A stretch of DNA of 64,000 bases from assembly GCA_012845835.1 (NCBI GenBank), contig JABAKD010000027.1:3613465-3677464 (forward strand). Direction: 5' to 3'. The notes beneath the pieces were generated by a model, which made no database searches, was not told the DNA's origin, and saw nothing but the letters and a program-made list of their open reading frames with translations. Each line of letters begins with the position of its first letter. Positions within the stretch are counted from its first letter, which is position 1. Source of the stretch: Undaria pinnatifida. Its lineage: Eukaryota; Sar; Phaeophyceae; Laminariales; Alariaceae. Shown here one piece after another: positions 40,485 to 50,886 of this stretch. Made by a program: the position numbers and the translations under genes.

Positions 40485-40587
40485 ACCTTGTCATCAATGT
40501 ATGCATCGGAAAATACGGGTTGCAGCATTGTACAAAAAAAACACGGCCACTGTCACCGATGTCCTGTTCTCTCCACTCTCCTGTCAC

Positions 40588-40881
40588 TCACGACGAAAAG
40601 TTGCTAGCAATCTTGTCTTTCGACCATCTAGAAATTCCGTCGGCTATTACGTCCTGCACTCCCGGGGTATGTTTAGCTACATGACTCCAAGCGCTCGTGA
40701 TTTCAAGTCTGCCTAGTAGTCTCATAGCTAAAGAAGCGCGTTTGTCGCGCGATCCGCCACATCTGTTAACCCACGACACGGCGGTAACATTGTCTCCTCT
40801 TAACAGCACTGGGTCTCCCTCGGTTTCTGGTCTGTATTTCAAGATGACTTGGGTCACAAACGCTGTCATCACCGTCCCCAA
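40588..40881 (-). pseudogene. RNase H domain of the DIRS-like element
   Basis: LLRGDNVTAVSWVNRCGG carries the D-N/S..W pattern of retroelement RNase H. ITSAWSHVAKHTPGVQDVIA then DGISR is the conserved C-terminal segment with the last acidic residue. It lies between the RT and the recombinase. Confidence 0.7.
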
Positions 40882-41245
40882 AGTTCGAGTAGGTTCATTG
40901 TGATTGCTTTTTGTCCGCTAGTTACGGTCTGGTCTTTGAACAACTGCGACAGGTTAGTGTCTAGGTCATACCTCCAGTACACTCTAAGCTCGGGGAAAAA
41001 TCCACCTACTGCCGTAAAACTAGCGTCTAAATAATAGCGTCGTGCTGGAGGTCTTTCGACGTGCGTGAATAATGGTGCTCCGATTGACTGCCCATCGCCT
41101 ACCAGCTGCTGGTCAATTGTACATTTCCAAACGGCAACGTCATTGTGGAACTCTCAACCGAGCTTCACGACTTTCTGCGTCCGTTTTTTGGATTTATCGT
41201 TTTTGTGAAGAAGAGTCAGACGCAACAGCTGCCACACAAAAATGT

Positions 41246-42504
41246 CTACCTGATCTCACCACCTATGTTAGGTTCCACAATTTGCCCGCCATACTCAACA
41301 CGCCCTGCGCTCGCGAATACTGATTTGACCTTGCCCAGTCCTGCTCTAATGTGTATCGGATGGTATCTACCCTCTCTTAGGTGATCGAGATCCGCAGTGT
41401 GCGTGTTGATCGTAAAGCCGAGTGCGTCTACGATTGAATTGCAATCGGTGCCCTTCTTTGGTGCCAAAATAGGCACTTCGTTTTTCTCTCCTGATCCAAA
41501 TAATCTCACGTGATCCGAGGCGAGTGAAGCCGAAGCTATAAGCGCCGTTTGATCGAACGAGTCAACCTGTACGCTAGCCACGATAAAGTCGTCAACATAA
41601 ACCGATGTAAAGAAGGGCTCATTGGGTCCCCCCTTTTGGAGTGCGGTCACTTTCACTCCAGGCGGGATTTTAGTGGGTTTCCCGGTTTCCCACGGGTCTA
41701 CAATTTTGACGTGCGACATCAGTGGTTTTCCTTCGGGTGCAATAAGCGCACTCTTTACAGTGGTATTAAAGTGAGCGTGTTCGGCAGCTGAGGCCATGAG
41801 ACCCCAGTACCCGGGTGAAGCCGCCCACCCAAAAATAAGCCTAAAGTCTGACACCAAAACATCATCCACCATGCAGCAAAAGTTCTGTGCCTGTTGGGGT
41901 GTTACGCTCACATTCCTAAACGCATCTATCTGTTATATCTGCTTTTGCCAACCAAACTCGTTTTTGAGGGAACCTTATGCGGAGATCGGTTAGCGCCTGT
42001 AATTGGAAGGGCTTGCCTGCGGAGGCGTTTCGGCACTTCTTCCGTATGTGTATCTTTGTTCAATCTTCCCTCCTCTCCTCTGGCTGCTTGTACGTCAAAA
42101 GAGTAGTCGTTTATAATTCTTACTTTGTGTGTAACAACTGCACCAAGGGGTGCCACACGTAGGCCCTTGATCGACGACGCTGAGTCTCTGTTGAACACAA
42201 GGATCCGATTCAGGTGATTGAACAACTTTTCCCACACCTAGTCCATGTGCTCTCGTACACCACTCTGATTACCATACTGCAAGGCTCTGGTTGGGTCAAG
42301 GTTTGTGGCTGTCGAATTTATTGGAACGCCGTACTGGATGATGTCTATGAGCTCGTCAATTTCTGGAAAACCTTGCACATCCCCAAAGTAGTGTTTGACC
42401 TGATCGACGGACAGCTGAGGTGACACCAAAGTGCCTCCGATGCCGATGACCACGCTTCCCACTCTACCCTCTGTTACGTGTAGCAGTCGCCGCCTCTGCC
42501 TCAA
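41246..42504 (-). pseudogene. Reverse transcriptase domain of the DIRS-like element
   Basis: Three consecutive minus-strand segments: 42504-42238 (VEQVKHYFG-like start), 42237-41926 (LRVAPLGAVVTHKVRIINDY, NKDTHTEEVP) and 41911-41246 (DFRLIFGWAASPGYWG, AAEHAHFNTT, SVYVDDFIVASV, DALGFTINTHT). YVDD is the catalytic metal-binding box. The RT fold is of the type seen in stramenopile YR elements. Frame changes separate the segments. Confidence 0.75.
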
Positions 42505-42587
42505 TGGCTCCAGCCAAACTATAGTGATGTCGTGCGAGTGTAAAGCAAAAGTTCCTTGTTTCTCAAGACATGCTGTTGCGGGTCGGT

Positions 42588-42666
42588 GAGCAATCGTCTC
42601 ACGAAAAGGACATTGGAAAATTTAGAATGCAATCGTCTCACGAAAAGGACATTGGAAAATATAGAA
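42588..42666 (+). repeat. Tandem duplication of 38 bp
   Basis: CAATCGTCTCACGAAAAGGA .. GGAAAATWTAGAAT occurs twice back to back, just upstream of the first exon of the unknown gene. Confidence 0.85.
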
Positions 42667-42693
42667 TATCGGCATATTCTCTGATTGGGCGAG

Positions 42694-43609
42694 CATATTT
42701 GCGACGTTGCGCAAGCACAAGTTGGTTACGGGTTTGGGTCACTGTCTTCAGGACAAGGTATGTATTGTTCTATCTTATCCTTTTGCTTCTGCTCAATCTG
42801 CGATGCACCATGATTTCCGTCGTTCGCCTGCCGCTTTTTCAGGTCCTCTCAACGACGAGGTGGTCTTGAATGCAGACGGTATGAGCAACGGTTAATATCG
42901 TTGTTTGTTTGCTTGAACCACCAAGTGCCTAGTACCTGGTACGTATCTTCAAGACAGCGCCATGCGACATCACCCAAGAATGGTGCGTTGTGTTGGGACG
43001 ACCACAGTTGGCAGAGGTCGATCGATCCCTCACACGATGACAACTGTTGGGATGGCGCGTGTCGTCACACGATGACAATTGTTGGCATGGCGCGTGTCGA
43101 GGGTTGGTCTCTGTGAGAAGAGATGCACAGGTGGTACATATTCTTTCAGCTCTCAGCAAGACGCACGCTCTATGGCTAGATGCGTTGTACCAGTCGTACG
43201 AACTAAGCTCCAGCAACGCCTCTTCATGGTTGCTGGTGGAGGTCAGTGCTTGTGTCGATACTTGTGATCGCCAGGGGAGATGTCCTGGGTACATTCCCTG
43301 GTTTTTCCATATGTGGAAGTTGATTACGCGGCGCGTGTAAATGATACTGCTGCTTGCTGTGGAACATCGCTCACAGCGGACGCACCTCTTCTCTGTCACT
43401 ATTTTAGTCTTTCCTACCTCGAATGTTGATGCGTACGTCGTGCCTTTGTTTTATGTCATGTGGGTGCCATCTATAGCGTCGGGTGTTTTAACGATGCTGT
43501 TTGTGAGCTGAGTAGTCATCTATGCGTTTGGCCGTAATTTTGCAGAATTTGCAGTTCGGCGCACTCGGGATTTTCGAGTATCAGAAGTTGGAGGGGTTCA
43601 TCTGCTCAG
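42694..43609 (+). CDS. Unrecognised multi-exon gene, partial (at least four exons)
   Basis: Exon-like blocks with good splice sites: about 42694-42757 (HICDVAQAQVGYGFGSLSSG, donor GTATGT, phase 1), 42843-42878 (PLNDEVVLNADG, acceptor TTTTTCAG, donor GTATGA), 43131-43241 (VVHILSALSKTHALWLDAL.. to ..SSWLLVE, donor GTCAGT, phase 0) and 43546-43609 (NLQFGALGIFEYQKLEGFIC, acceptor TTTTGCAG, donor GTATCT, phase 1). Junctions 1/2 and 3/4 keep frame. Junction 2/3 does not, so an exon between them is probably unrecognised. I do not recognise the family. The upstream end is lost next to the DIRS-like element, and an LTR copy begins about 340 bases downstream. Composition and splice signals resemble the PPR gene, so this is probably a host gene. 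Confidence 0.5.
43030..43100 (+). repeat. Tandem duplication, about 36-bp unit
   Basis: CACACGATGACAAYTGTTGG plus GATGGCGCGTGTCG or CATGGCGCGTGTCG occurs twice, in the intron between two exons of the unknown gene. Confidence 0.8.
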
Positions 43610-43945
43610 GTATCTGTCGTCACGGGTAATCGGTCTTCATGGTTTTGATTAAAACTTGCTGATGGCAAGATCGGCTCTCTTGTACTATTTATTATGAGTG
43701 ATCCGACGAAAACTTGTTGCGACATGCTTTTACATATTCGTATGCATACAATCACGAGTTATTGGGATTGTTCGGGTTAGGACAATCTCAAGTAGGGCCA
43801 GCACCGCTAGAGCACCTGAGTGAGATGATCACCCAATGAAGGAGAGTTGACACCAGAGAAAACGCGTGTTTTCTGTCAATCCGCAGCCGGGGAGAGACAG
43901 ATCTGACCTAGAACCGACGCTGACTGTCAACTGACTGCTGAAATA

Positions 43946-45490
43946 TGTAGACACGCCTAAGCTAGGCAACGTCTACAGACCAGAAAGTATCTCCCCTTGG
44001 CCTGAGGGGGGCTGGTCAGCACCATTCAGGTGCTAAAAAGAGAGAGATAAGTTATTATAAAAAATAAGAAAACACTCCAACTGTGAGATCGAAGATTTTG
44101 TCGAAACTCATCTTTGCAAGCTGTGTGTGATACTCCGATCGCGCGTATTACTGGGTGCGTGTTCTCATTAAGGATGTAGGTCAGCGACTCCCTTTGAAAC
44201 TACAATGCAGCTTGTACCAGGGTCAACAGGGTGATGTTAGTCAGCCTGTGCGCGGAAACTATAAAACCCGTTTTTGAGATGGACAAAATCTGTCAGCTGT
44301 GGAAGGAAATGCATCAGTTTATCAAGTATATCCTGTAAGTCGTATAACCGGTGAGCGGAGGGCGGAGTTTTTAAGGGCGTGGGGCCTGGGTTTGAACAAG
44401 AGGGAGCGGGGGGGTGGGGGGGGTGGGGGGGGGTGGGGGTGGGAGGGGGAGGGGGTGGGGGTGGGAGGGGGAGAGGGTAAGGGTGGGAGGGTGCGGGGAG
44501 GGTGGGGGGGTGGGGGGGGGGAAACGGTCGGGGCATCTCAATCTGTGCGCAAAAAGTACAAACCCTTTAAGGGAACAGATCTGACGGTTGTGGAAGGAAT
44601 GTATCAGTTTATCATGTATATCCTGTGAGTCGTACAACCAGTGAGGAGAAGGCGGAGTGTTCGAAGGGGTGGGGGTCGCGCGGGGGGGGGGGAGCGAGGA
44701 TTTCCGACCGCTTTTTGGCGCATAGATGTAGGGGTTTGCTATACGCGTGATGCTTGGTCTAGGCGATGGTGCGGGTGGTGCGGAAGGAGGAGGCGTTGGG
44801 AGGGGGGGGGAGTTGGAGCTACAGCATGGATAGCTAGAAAGATAATGAGGTGATATCAACTGTGTGGTAGTGTTTATTACTCCGTCTGGCAGATTTCGTT
44901 TCTAGGGGGGGCGTTTGAACAAGAGGGCGCGGGGGAAAAAGAAGGGGGGGGGGGGGGAATGAAATGGAGCTACGGCATGGACGGCTGGAAAGATAATGAG
45001 GTGATATCAGTCGCCTGGTGGTAAAGTTATTGTATTAGCTCTGTACGCAAGAAAACAGGCGATCTTAGCTTCATCGCCGAATCCCCATACCAGAATCCAG
45101 AAGAGGATAAGTAGAAACCCCTATTGTCTTCAGATCTAAACAGCGTTCGCACTCCATATCAGATCCTCAGCAATCAATTACTACCACGAAGATCAGCCGT
45201 CGTATCTTACCACCAACACTACACACTCTCTGGTGCTCCACTGTCCACAATGCCCCCAAAAGCGCTTTCCTACTCGAAGTAGTTCATGGACAAGCTGTGA
45301 TCAAAAGTGAGCACCAGCTACACGAAAAACATCAAAGAAAACATGCATGTCGTTTTTGAATGATAAACGACCACATAATCTAGACACCAATTATGACGAG
45401 TCGTAAAACATCACAATATTTGACAAAAAACATTCACACACGATCACCAGGCACAAATCATGCGTTAAAACATAGACATATAATCAATAA
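43946..45490 (+). mobile_element. LTR copy 1 plus adjoining internal sequence, interrupted by a G-rich insertion
   Basis: 43946-44060 and about 45022-45225 together correspond to the LTR at 60697-61007. 45226-45490 matches the sequence next to that LTR (TGGTGCTCCACTGTCC, GATCAAAAGTGAGCACCAGC). The intervening 960 bases are absent from the other two copies. Confidence 0.75.
44080..45020 (+). repeat. G-rich minisatellite inserted in LTR copy 1
   Basis: Three diverged units contain GTGGAAGGAAWGTATCAGTTT-like or GGAGCTACRGCATGGAYRGC segments, each followed by runs such as GGGGGTGGGGGGGGTGGG (44405-44522, 44680-44695, 44945-44960). The runs have obvious G-quadruplex potential. Confidence 0.75.
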
Positions 45491-45495
45491 ATATT

Positions 45496-45600
45496 ACATG
45501 TATTCCTCAACTCCAGGGTGACTGGAGCCTGTCTTGAGACCACGGACTTGATTATGCGAGTTAATGTAAGAACAACAACTACAACAACCTGTTGATTTGC
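45496..45600 (-). repeat. Dispersed repeat, inverted relative to 50135-50230
   Basis: GGACTTGATTATGCGAGTTAATGT and the CTGGAG..CTGTC segment appear in inverse order at 50150-50215, about 85% similar. Confidence 0.6.
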
Positions 45601-46516
45601 AGTTTCTACTTTGTTGATTTCTCGAGTTGTGCTTTTCGTGGATGGCCTCCGACTTTTGTCCCTGTCTATTTTTCGTCGTGTTCCTCAAGTCCCTTTGGGC
45701 CTGTGGGTTCACTCTGGGGGCGGGGCTGTGGTCGTCAGGGGACATTCGGGATACATCCCCGGGTTTCCTATCATTTGTATTTGCATCTTGATGGTAGTGT
45801 TACGGCAAGCCAACGTGGGAACATGAAAAATACGGTGGGCCGTAGTCTGATGATTACGACTCACCGGGCGCAGATGCAGTGGTGGGTAGCTCTGTGGGTG
45901 TGGGAAGGACGTTTCATCTAAAAAGCGGTTTCATCCGCCGGATCGTAACGCCAGACCCAGGTGGTAGCGCATGTTGCGTCCACCTGACATCACCTGGTGT
46001 TTAGTCAGTCAACACCACCCCCTTGAAAAAGAAAAAGTGCGATCAAAAGTGAAAAGTTAAAAAGGCATATCAACTGTTCACCCGTGCATAAACGACTGCT
46101 CGCTTGTGCATCCATATCATCCATCAACTGTCATCTCACGTGCTTGCGAGACTCAACGGTTTAACTTCGCTCAAAGTCTGGAGTTTCGGATCAATCAGAG
46201 GAATCAAAGGTACTGCTGGATACTGAATACGAACTCTCAAGGCAGCAGGTGAGTCATAACTAGTCCCGTGGAAATATAGTTGCGCAGGTCCGACTCGCTG
46301 CCGTATCAGTAGAACAGATGCTTGCTTCATTTATATGAGGGAATATATATAATATATATATGTCATCATCTCCCATATAGCTGCTGCTTGCTCTGCGAGT
46401 ATCGCGCACAGCAGTCAGTCCGTGGCCAAGCGGTCTCCAAGCGGTCTGTGGTCCGTCGGCAGCGGTCTCCCCGTGGCTGCGGGTCGGCTAGTTGTGGGTA
46501 GTGGAGCACCAGAGAG

Positions 46517-46829
46517 TGTATAGTGTTGGTGGTAAGATGCGACAGCTGATCTTCGTGGTGGTGATTGATTGCCGAGGATCCGATGTGGAGTGCGAACGTT
46601 ATTTAGATCTGAAGACAGTAAAGTAGGGGTTTCTACGTATCCTCTTCTGCATTCTGGTATGAGGATTCGGGGATGAACTTAAGATCGCTTGTTTTCTTGT
46701 GTTGGGAGCTAATACAATAACTGATCCCTCTCCCTTTTCTAGCACCTAATTGGTGCTGACCAGCCTCCCTCAGGCCAAGGGGGGATACTTTCTGGTCAGT
46801 AGAACATGCCTAGCTTAGGCGTGTCTACA
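46517..46829 (-). mobile_element. LTR copy 2, inverted
   Basis: 313 bases from TGTATAGTGTTGGT to GCTTAGGCGTGTCTACA, the inverse of copies 1 and 3, preceded by GTGGAGCACCAGAGAG. With copy 1 it forms an inverted pair bounding 43946-46829. No clear target duplication was seen at its ends. Confidence 0.75.
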
Positions 46830-47160
46830 ATTATCGATAGTTCAGGTTAACGCACCGACGTTAGTCAGGGATATTTGTGCTATCTGTTTTTGGGCGCATG
46901 TGACGATTGTCTTGTTTTGTCGTAGTTCAATGAGTGTGCTCATGTATCGCTGCTGGTTTTGGTCTCCATAAACATGCGAGGCTTGCTGAATTCGTGATGC
47001 ATGTTCGTGTGATGTCAGTGAAATGCATATATGGACAAAGCTGAAGCAGTAATCTGGTATCATGCTGTGAATTCTCTGCGGTATTCGCGTGAATTGTGTG
47101 AAGGTTGTCTTGGAGTGTTTTGACGTTTTTTTTCGTGGCTTCTTAGTGCGTTATTTTGAT

Positions 47161-47820
47161 AAGGCTTAGTTTGGGTAAGCTATTGGTTAACCTTTTGCAA
47201 GTGGTCAAACGGACTAATACCCCACTAGTTCCTTAACGAATGGCGTCGTCGACAAACAATGGGTTTTTAGGGTCGTGGGTTCAAATCCCACCATCCACAA
47301 TAATGAACTTTTTCAGACTTTCCCCATGTCGAACTTGAAAAATACTTTCCGCGATACACCCAGGAATTGAAACCGCTTGGATATTGACGGGTCTGCCCGT
47401 ATATCCGACCGACCTGCTATCCCCCCGTTTCATGGGAGGAGAGTGTTATAAGGCTTAGTTTGGGTAAGCTATTGGTTAACCTTTTGCAAGTGGTCAAACG
47501 GACTAATACCCCACTAGTTCCTTAACAAATGGCGTCGTCGACAGACAATGGGTTTTGGGGTCGTGGGTTTAAATCTGACTGTCTGCAATGATAAACTTTT
47601 TCAGACTTTCCCCATGTCGAACTTGAAAAATACTTATACGGTATCTCCAGGAATTGAAACCGCTTGGATATTGACAGGTTCTCCCGTATATCCGGCCGAC
47701 CTGGTATCCCGCCGATTCAGGGGGGGAGAGTGTTTTAAGGCTTAGTTTGGGTAAGCTATTGGTTAACCTTTTGCAAGTGTTCAGACGGACTAATACCCAA
47801 CTACAATACCTTAACACAAA
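47161..47820 (+). mobile_element. Tandem SINE-like array (family B), two full 287-289-bp units and a partial third
   Basis: Units start AAGGCTTAGTTTGGGTAAGC at 47161, 47450 and 47737. Unit 1 carries a box-A-like TGGTCAAACGG (47202) and a perfect box B GGTTCAAATCC (47278); a second box-A-like TGGCGTCGTCGA lies at 47241. Box B is mutated in unit 2. The third unit ends near 47815. Confidence 0.7.
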
Positions 47821-47859
47821 CAAAGAGTGCACAACAACACGTATTATACCCGGTACTTC

Positions 47860-48000
47860 TCTCTCTTTGAAAGAAAGCACAGCGCAGCACGACACAGCAC
47901 CGCAGCGTAGGGCATGGCACCGCATTGCGCGGCTCCCCACGGCACTACGCTGCGCTGCTGGCCTATATATAGCTGGACTGATCTGAGCTGGGCGTACATT
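47860..48000 (-). repeat. GCACGGC-type low-complexity block, inverse of the 7690-8210 blocks
   Basis: AAGAAAGCACAGCGCAGC .. CACCGCA..GCGCTGCTGG is the inverse of the GTGCCGTGC blocks at 8090-8215, including the TTCTTTCGAA/TTTGAAAGAAAGC flank. Confidence 0.55.
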
Positions 48001-48078
48001 GTGATCCAACACCCTAGTACCTGGTATGTACAAACCTGGTGTAGTAGTACCGGTACGTACGTACGTGGTATTTTATAT

Positions 48079-48135
48079 AATACAAGGGCTCCGCATGGGT
48101 GCCGGCATTCGCCGGCGCCCATGCTTCGGGTAGGG
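48079..48135. repeat. GC-rich hairpin element, copy 4
   Basis: GCATGGGTGCCGGC-ATTC-GCCGGCGCCCATGC (48093-48124) pairs over 14 bp with a single T/G. It is preceded by TACAAGGGCTCCGC, shared in inverse with copy 3 at 8920. Confidence 0.65.
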
Positions 48136-48299
48136 CAGGGCAGCACTTCGACAACTTCAGGTGTAGCTGTCCGATTTGGCACGCATTGAACTTTAGAGTA
48201 ATGCCAAGAGTTTAATACGAACATGGGATTATGAAAGTCATGCTTTGACAAAAGAAAAAACGTAATATTATACAACAAAGAAGGCAAGGATAGGCAAAA

Positions 48300-48900
48300 C
48301 AAACTATGTTAAATGCGCCGTCAAGTAAAAGTTGGCGTCTATCAAACAAAAATACCGAAAAGAGTATTATTGAGAACCTGCGTCGCCTCTAGGCGAAACA
48401 AAAGAGGCCTTGGCATTAATGAAGAGACTACACTGCTGTGCCCGTGGCAATGGAGGTTCGAAGTCGACAGGATGCAAAGTCGGTTTGCATCAAGCGTCAA
48501 CATGAGGACATGTCAGCCGGCGAGGTTTTGGAAGAAGATTGCTCTGTTTGTTACGTGAAGGCTGTCGCATTGATTGGTCTGCGTGGTCGCGGGCGAGGAG
48601 GAAAACGTAGAAGAGGAGGGCGATCTCTCGTTGAGGTGGCGTTGTCTAAGATTGGTGCGGGGGTGGCTTTGCTCGTACGGGAGGTTGGCGTAGCGCTTCT
48701 TCTCTGTTTTTTCTCGGGAAGGCGGGATATGTGTGTCTGCTGTCTTTTCTTCGTGGGGGCTTTCACGTTGTCGAAATCGGACGCGTCCCCTCAATACATA
48801 ATATCCGGAGTGTCTCTACCATGACGACTGCTGGTAGTGCCGTGCGTATTTCCTAGAGACTGACATATTATTTACTGGTAGTAATAATAATATACCTTTG
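48300..48900. other. Unassigned segment between repeats
   Basis: Both strands have open frames of 70-128 codons at 48438-48824, rich in Gly/Arg/Leu on the plus strand, without domains or splice support. I see no confident gene. Confidence 0.35.
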
Positions 48901-48914
48901 CAACATTTTTTTTC

Positions 48915-49790
48915 TTCATCCCATTTATTATCCCCGCACCACTCGCGCGCTCCCTCCCAGTAGTAACTCAGATCCGGGGTCACATAGCGGGCCCTCCTCC
49001 TCCCTCCCCACTTCAGCACGTGCTTTTATTTTTACCGCGAGGAGAATCGAGCATTTTCTTCCCTCGTCGACTCGCGTCGAACCAACCCACGCTGCTAGGC
49101 GCTCTCCGCAGTTGATCCCTGTTTTTTTTTGCATTTTTGCAAATAAAGTCAAATCTCATCGTGGTGGGTGTCGAAATCAAGAACAACCAAACGTTAGTAG
49201 TATTCGAGGATAAAAGCACTATTAATAGACCACCGGGGCGGCCGGCTGACAATTGATTAAAACAAAACAGGATCTTTGCATAGAAATTACATTCCCTCCC
49301 CCATATTGTATGATATTACGATGGTTGACGCGATATGTATAGAATAAAGCGCCAAATACCTAAATATCAGCGTACGCGGAGTTTTAGATATCATGAATAA
49401 CGAACGACCGCGACGGCAGAGCACTTTCTTCCCTCGTCGACTCGCGTCGAACCAACCCACGCTGCTAGGCGCTCTCAGCAGTTGGTCCCTGTTTTTTTTT
49501 GCATTTTTGCAAATAAAGACAAATCTCATCGTGGTGGGTGTCGAAATCAAGAACAACCAAACGTTAGTAGTATTCGAGGATAAAAGCACTATTATTAAGA
49601 GACCACCGGGGCGGCCGGCTGACAATTGATTAAAACAAAACAGGATCTTTGCATAGAGACTACATTCCCTCCCCCATATTGTATGATATTACGATGGTTG
49701 ACGCGATATGTATAGAATACAGCGCCAAATACCTAACTATCAGCGTACGCGGAGTTTTAGATATCATGAATAACGAACGACCGCAACGGC
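48915..49790 (-). mobile_element. SINE family A, second and third copies in a 372-bp tandem duplication
   Basis: 48915-49245 matches the SINE at 8945-9275. The stretch from TTCTTCCCTCGTCGACTCGC (49058) is repeated from 49430 with very few changes, including ACGATGGTTGACGCGATATG at 49320 and 49692. The tRNA-like head is present in both, but box A is disrupted (GGTCTATTAATAG..). Confidence 0.75.
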
Positions 49791-50120
49791 AGAGCACGGC
49801 AAAGCGCAGGGCATCGCAGGGCACTGCACGGCGCTTCGTTGCTGTAAACTATAGCGCTGCGATGGGGTGCTGGGCGGTGTCGAGCTGATGAGCCAAGCCC
49901 AGATCTCAGCCGATGAAGCTTCGTCAAATACAAAACAAATGGTGCGAATCAAAGAAAAGTTAAAGCTGGACCGTTCCGCAACTAATACACAGGCGGCAAA
50001 TTAGCGGCAAATGGTAGGAACTTCAACTTACTGGACAAAAAGGAAGAAAAAATCGCGAAAAAGTTCAAAATCGTGTTGGGAGAAAAACCAAATTTGCAGG
50101 AAGCAGCTGAAAGGTCAAGA
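49790..50120 (-). repeat. Dispersed repeat, inverted copy of 7380-7700
   Basis: On the minus strand this reads through CCATCGCAGCGCTATAG, GGCTTGGCTCATCAGCTC, CGGTCCAGCTTTAAC and CCCAACACGATTTTGAAC, the same order as the plus strand at 7360-7700. Confidence 0.7.
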
Positions 50121-50283
50121 AACAGGCAATATTTCAGTTGTTGTTGTTGTCGTCCTCACATTAACTCGCATAATCAAGTCCGTGGTCACAGGACAGACTC
50201 CAGTCACTCTAGAGCTGAGGAATACCCTAGGGGAAAAACACAAACCAAAGGTGGTACACGCATAAATCACAGGTGACGCAATT

Positions 50284-50550
50284 CATGCCTCCACCAGAAA
50301 CATATAAAAGTGAAATTGGGAGTCAGTCTACGATGTGCCAGGTCCATACCGGTGCATACGTCTATTTACTCGCGCCTGGAAAAACCGACTATACCGCTTG
50401 CCACACAAGAAAGACTACCACGTATATATTACACGTGGTATCTATCACTACGCATACGCACAACAGACGCAAGTCAGTTGGAAAAAAGAAACAAAGAGGA
50501 GAAAGGAAAGGAAATGGGTGCATGGGGCCAAGAAAATGAAAAGGTAAATA
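50284..50550 (+). repeat. Dispersed repeat, partner of 37695-37925
   Basis: See the partner. Here the purine-rich tail is GAAACAAAGAGGAGAAAGGA rather than an AAAAG array, so the array probably grew from this tail. Confidence 0.65.
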
Positions 50551-50886
50551 AATTTTGGGGGGTCTACTGGCGAGTCTGCCACCAGAACGGTGCCACGTGG
50601 TTTTTCGACGATCTACAGCAGTACTACGAACGACTTCCGATACACCCACCGAAGCACGGACTACCGGCGAATTACGCGATCGACAGCTGGCCGTGGTTGT
50701 CACGTGTCTCTGTGTTGGGGGCCCCTGTGCGCTGCCTCTTGTTGGCTCTTGTTTGGGTAAAACATGCGGTGTGCTCGATGGTCTCACGGCAGCAGCACAC
50801 CAGAATCAGAACGTCCACTCGTACGACGTATCATTCTTACAAGAAATGTAATATTTTTGTCTCCATCAATATGAACATAAAACGGT

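Larger units (their letters stand above)
39339..42504 (-). mobile_element. DIRS-like tyrosine-recombinase retroelement, frameshifted
   Basis: Reading on the minus strand from 42504: RT N-terminal part, RT catalytic part with YVDDF, RNase H, then a tyrosine recombinase ending at a TAA at 39341-39339. The order RT-RH-YR is characteristic of the DIRS/Ngaro group, which integrates by recombinase rather than by a DDE integrase. There are several frameshifts and at least one in-frame TAG in the recombinase, so this copy is dead. Split direct or inverted terminal repeats were not found. Confidence 0.75.

Noticed and set aside
44237-44859. Pro/Gly-rich proteins on either strand
   Set aside because: They are translations of the G-rich minisatellite.
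47161-47820. CRISPR-like array
   Set aside because: Units are 287-289 bp direct tandem copies without short repeat-spacer structure, in a eukaryotic context.
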